This document shows, one piece after another, positions 6,781-9,676 of a stretch of 9,676 nt of DNA. The stretch lies in assembly GCA_946479005.1 (NCBI GenBank), contig CAMLEM010000041.1, positions 1-9,676 on the forward strand, read 5' to 3'. A model generated the notes under the pieces. That model made no database searches. It was not told the DNA's origin and was given only the letters and a program-made list of their open reading frames with translations. Source of the DNA: an uncultured Chitinophagaceae bacterium (GTDB taxonomy: Bacteria > Bacteroidota > Bacteroidia > Chitinophagales > Chitinophagaceae). A program made the position numbers and the translations under genes. Numbering within the stretch: position 1 is the first letter of the stretch; each line of letters begins with the position of its first letter.

Positions 6781-8018
6781 AGAAGCTCTTACCATACATA
6801 CTTGCTGCGGTACTGGGCAGCGCCATCCTCACTCTTTTTCTTTCTGCGCAAAGGAAGAAAAACAAGATCCTGGATGAGCGCTTCAGCCTGAAAAAAACTG
6901 ACAGGATCCCTTATGGAAGCTGGGTTGCTTATAATGTGCTTCCTGATCTCTTCCCCGGGGCCAGTATTTCGACCAATCGGCACGAACCGGGTTATTGGGA
7001 TTCGCTTTCAAATTATGAAGAAAAGCAGGTACTGATCATTCTTACGGCAAGATTTGATGCGGACAAATCCGAACTGGAGCGTATGATGAAGTTCGTGGAA
7101 AATGGGAATCACGTATTGATCAGCGCCCAGTACATCTCATCCGCTGCCGACAGGTTTTTCGGGTGTTACAGCAGCTCACTCAATATGATGCTGATGAACA
7201 TCAAAGAGCTCCAGGCGGGAATGAAGATCAAATTGACGGCACCCCTCTTTGATTCCACGCGTATCTATGGATACCCGGGGCGTGGCTTCGAATCCTATTT
7301 TTCCAGCTTCGATACACTTACCACAGAGGTCCTGGGGCGAGATGCCAGCGGCAGGAGCAATTTTATCAGGCTGCGGGCGGGCAAGGGAGCAGTGTACCTT
7401 CACCTGGAACCATTTGCTTTCACGAATTTCTTCCTCCTGCATAAAAACAACATTGAATATTATGAGAACCTGGTGTCACTGCTTCCCAGGGATGCAGGGA
7501 CAGTTGTTTGGGATGAGTATTATCTCACCCGGCGCTATGATCACCCTGATAGCGAAAAGAAGAACTGGTTCACCGTGCTGATGAATATGAAGAACGAGGA
7601 TGGAAGGCATTCCTTCCGGGCTGCCTTTCTTCTACTCATCGCTTTGTTACTGGTATATGTTTTTATGGAGATGAGGCGCAAGCAGCGGTACATCCCCTTT
7701 TTCTCCCGGCCGAAAAACGATTCGCTTGATTTTGTGAAAACGATCGGCCGGCTTTATTACGACAAGGGAGATCATAAGAACCTCGCCAGGAAAATGTCAT
7801 CGTATTTTCTCGAACACGTGAGGAACAAGTATAAAATGTCCACCGCAGACCTGGATGATACATTTTCCCTGAATCTCGCGTACAAGACCGGGATCCGCGA
7901 ACCGGAGATCGGGGACCTCATCGCATCGCTGAAGCAGGTCGAGCGATCACCGGAAATCTCGCCGCAATTCCTGATGAACTTTCACAGGCAACTTCAATCC
8001 TTTTATCAACAAGCATAA
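6777..8018 (+). CDS. DUF4350-domain membrane protein
   Basis: The product is 413 residues with a TTG start at 6777 that overlaps the preceding TGA (TTGA). This start gives MKKLLPYILAAVLGSAILTL, an expected N-terminal anchor (about 5-23). The periplasmic DUF4350 region (about 43-250) includes YGSWVAYNVLPDLFPGASI (46-64), EEKQVLIILTARFDADKSEL (81-100), FVENGNHVLISAQ (106-118) and WDEYY (245-249). A second membrane helix is at 280-297, followed by a cytoplasmic tail with SLDFVKTIGRLYYDKGDHKN (316-335), LEHVRNKYKM (345-354) and a helical end. The periplasmic part has the look of a Rossmann-like, glutamine-amidotransferase-type fold as described for DUF4350, but I see no Cys-His-Glu triad, so it is probably non-catalytic. 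It is followed by MoxR after an 8-bp gap. Confidence 0.88.
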   Translation: MKKLLPYILAAVLGSAILTLFLSAQRKKNKILDERFSLKKTDRIPYGSWVAYNVLPDLFPGASISTNRHEPGYWDSLSNYEEKQVLIILTARFDADKSELERMMKFVENGNHVLISAQYISSAADRFFGCYSSSLNMMLMNIKELQAGMKIKLTAPLFDSTRIYGYPGRGFESYFSSFDTLTTEVLGRDASGRSNFIRLRAGKGAVYLHLEPFAFTNFFLLHKNNIEYYENLVSLLPRDAGTVVWDEYYLTRRYDHPDSEKKNWFTVLMNMKNEDGRHSFRAAFLLLIALLLVYVFMEMRRKQRYIPFFSRPKNDSLDFVKTIGRLYYDKGDHKNLARKMSSYFLEHVRNKYKMSTADLDDTFSLNLAYKTGIREPEIGDLIASLKQVERSPEISPQFLMNFHRQLQSFYQQA

Positions 8019-8026
8019 ACTTAACA

Positions 8027-9007
8027 ATGGAAGAAGAACAGATTTTTCAGCCACGCACAGATCTCACCGAACTCAGTGAGGCCGTTATGGGGATCCGCAC
8101 CGAGATCAGGAAGATCATTGTAGGACAGGATGAAATGGTCAGGCTTATCATCGCGGCCCTGCTTGCGGACGGTCACGTTCTGATCGAAGGCGTGCCGGGT
8201 GTGGCAAAAACCCTTACTGCGAAGCTCGTGGCACGTGCCGTGGACGCGGGGTTTTCAAGGATCCAGTTTACACCCGACCTGATGCCCTCCGATGTGCTCG
8301 GTACGCCCGTATTCAATCCCCGGGAGGCCAGCTTTGAATTGAAGAAAGGGCCGGTGTTCAGTAATATTATTCTGGTGGATGAGATCAACCGTGCCCCGGC
8401 GAAAACGCAATCGGCGCTACTGGAGATAATGGAAGAAAGACAGGCCACGATAGATGGACGGACCTATCCAATGGCTTCTCCATTTATGGTGCTGGCCACC
8501 CAGAACCCAGTGGAGCAGGAAGGTACCTACCGCCTGCCTGAAGCGCAACTGGATCGTTTTCTTTTCAAGATCGTGGTGCCCTATCCAACGGAATCCGAAG
8601 AGGTGCAAATCCTCACGCAGTTTCACAATATGGCGAACAACAGCCCGCTTGACCTGATCCGTCCCGCGCTGAAAGGCGAGCAGGTTCGAAAGCTGAGGGA
8701 ACAGATCAAAACGCTGGTCATCGAAGAAAAATTACTGCAGTTCATTGGACGACTCATACACCAGACCCGCAATCACAAATCGATCTACCTCGGCGCCTCC
8801 CCGCGAGCTTCCCTGGCCGTAATGAACGCCTCGAAGGCAGTTGCGGCGATGCAGGGGCGTGATTTTGTTACACCCGAGGATATCATCTCCGTGGTGCCGC
8901 CGGTTCTCAGGCACAGGATCATTCTTGCACCGGATAAGGAAATGGAGGGGATTTCCGAAGATGAGGTGATCCGGCAGATCCTCCAGGGAATGGATGTACC
9001 CAGGTAA
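8027..9007 (+). CDS. MoxR-family AAA+ ATPase
   Basis: The product is 326 residues, the usual MoxR length. Motifs in order are IVGQDEMVRLIIAALLADGH (31-50), Walker A GVPGVAKT (55-62), Walker B ILVDEINRAPAKTQSALLE (115-133) with DE at 118-119, sensor 1 VLATQNP (155-161), the EGTYRLPEAQLDRFLF block (165-180) with a candidate Arg finger, and sensor 2 GASPRAS (256-262). The C-terminal lid domain follows and ends DEVIRQILQGMDVPR. MoxR ATPases are cytoplasmic hexameric chaperone-like machines that mature or remodel partner proteins, often metal or cofactor enzymes or envelope complexes, and typically act with a DUF58 and VWA partner. The start ATG 8027 is 8 bp after the DUF4350 stop in an A-rich context (AACTTAACA). 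The context resembles the MoxR-proper group. All ATPase residues are intact, so it should be active. Confidence 0.95.
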   Translation: MEEEQIFQPRTDLTELSEAVMGIRTEIRKIIVGQDEMVRLIIAALLADGHVLIEGVPGVAKTLTAKLVARAVDAGFSRIQFTPDLMPSDVLGTPVFNPREASFELKKGPVFSNIILVDEINRAPAKTQSALLEIMEERQATIDGRTYPMASPFMVLATQNPVEQEGTYRLPEAQLDRFLFKIVVPYPTESEEVQILTQFHNMANNSPLDLIRPALKGEQVRKLREQIKTLVIEEKLLQFIGRLIHQTRNHKSIYLGASPRASLAVMNASKAVAAMQGRDFVTPEDIISVVPPVLRHRIILAPDKEMEGISEDEVIRQILQGMDVPR

Positions 9008-9018
9008 TTAAATCAGGT

Positions 9019-9676
9019 GTGAGAACTTTTTTTATAAATAATATCGTCTATTACATTGCCGGGGTGGCTTCCATCCTTTTCGTGGCCAGTTATTTTTACC
9101 CGGGTTTGTTTCGTGTGGGAACGGTGGTGCTGCTGCTTTTGCTGATGGCCCTGGCGACAGACAGCATCCTGCTCTTCTCCCGGAGAAAAGCGTTCGAGGC
9201 CCGGAGAGTGGTGGCAGAAAGATTGAGCATCGGCGATCCCAACCCGGTAGTGCTCTCGCTGCAAAATCATTATGTGTTCCCCGTTCGTGTGGGTATCATT
9301 GACGAGCTGCCTTACCAGTTCCAGGAAAGAAAATGGTTGCGGAAAGAACAGGTGCCCGGCAGCTCTGCCAGGGAGATCATCTATTACTTGCACCCCTTGG
9401 CGCGGGGCGAGTATTCGTTTGGCGCGATCAACGTTTTCGTACACGGTCCCCTGCAGCTCGTGAAACGCCGTTATATTTTTCCCGCGAATGAAGTGGTGAA
9501 AGTGTACCCTTCTTACATCCAGATGCGACGCTACCAATTGCTTGCTGCCACAAATAAACTCCAGGATGCAGGCGTGAAGAAGATCCGGCGGATCGGTCAT
9601 AGTATGGAATTCGAGCAGATCAAGGATTATGTGCGCGGGGATGATTACCGCACCATCAACTGGAAGGCCACGGCCC
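9019..9676 (+). CDS. DUF58-domain protein, 3' end missing
   Basis: The reading frame runs from GTG 9019 to the right edge (219 complete codons). GTG gives MRTFFINNIVYYIAGVASIL; no ATG occurs before a Met inside the second helix. Two hydrophobic segments (about 8-24 and 33-52, with LLLLLMALATDSILLF) form an N-terminal hairpin. They are followed by a beta-rich periplasmic-type region: RLSIGDPNPVVLSLQN (68-83), VRVGIIDELPYQF (89-101), LARGEYSFGAINV (127-139) and GPLQLVKRR (143-151). The diagnostic DUF58 block is GHSMEFEQIKDYVRGDDYR (193-211) followed by TINWKATA, where the window ends. The VWA-like remainder is off the window. The gene follows MoxR by 11 bp and completes the common MoxR-DUF58 pair, in which DUF58 is thought to act as partner or adaptor of the ATPase. 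What lies downstream (VWA/BatA-type or TPR genes) cannot be seen. Confidence 0.9.
   Translation, partial: MRTFFINNIVYYIAGVASILFVASYFYPGLFRVGTVVLLLLLMALATDSILLFSRRKAFEARRVVAERLSIGDPNPVVLSLQNHYVFPVRVGIIDELPYQFQERKWLRKEQVPGSSAREIIYYLHPLARGEYSFGAINVFVHGPLQLVKRRYIFPANEVVKVYPSYIQMRRYQLLAATNKLQDAGVKKIRRIGHSMEFEQIKDYVRGDDYRTINWKATA

Noticed and set aside
9013..9600. Minus-strand open frame of about 195 codons at the right edge
   Set aside because: It is the shadow of the DUF58 gene, whose conserved GDD-R-INWK block is on the plus strand and which follows MoxR in operon order.
5006..9676. A sporulation locus
   Set aside because: Only the SpoIIM family member is present; the other genes are a MoxR-type module and no other sporulation gene is visible.

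Overview
The window looks like chromosomal DNA from a Bacteroidota bacterium, most plausibly Chitinophagaceae or a close relative. The grounds are the archaeal/eukaryotic-type ProS, an OmpP1/FadL porin of the Bacteroidota type, an RDD/SpoIIM/DUF4129/DUF4350/MoxR/DUF58 locus, weak or absent Shine-Dalgarno sequences, and at least one good TTTG-N20-TAnnTTTG-like promoter. No mobile element, tRNA, rRNA or CRISPR was seen. Taxonomy is inferred from gene content only.

Left part (1-3497). Two minus-strand genes, a small Tyr/Asn/Ser-rich lipoprotein and an OmpP1/FadL-like beta-barrel protein that runs off the left edge, face away from proS (prolyl-tRNA synthetase, plus strand). The 232 bp between the lipoprotein and proS hold a degenerate 7-bp tandem repeat of 12 units ending 10 bp before the proS start codon.

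Middle (3498-4132). A small three-helix membrane protein (probably DUF5362) has its own recognisable promoter and a weak hairpin/T-tract terminator over its stop codon. It converges on the RDD gene. The 120 bp between them hold inverted, TTGCG-rich repeat sequence.

Right part (4133-9676). An RDD-family membrane protein (minus) is divergent from a tightly packed plus-strand operon: SpoIIM-like membrane protein, DUF4129 protein, DUF4350 protein, MoxR AAA+ ATPase, and a DUF58 protein cut by the right edge. Two junctions are 4-nt overlaps, the next gap is 8 nt and the last is 11 nt. Three of the five operon genes start at TTG or GTG. MoxR and DUF58 proteins are a recurring chaperone/adaptor pair. 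With four membrane proteins alongside, the simplest reading is a cell-envelope maturation or stress module whose substrate is unknown. The DUF58 gene and the porin are both open at the window edges, so they are easily missed by ORF callers that require a start and a stop.
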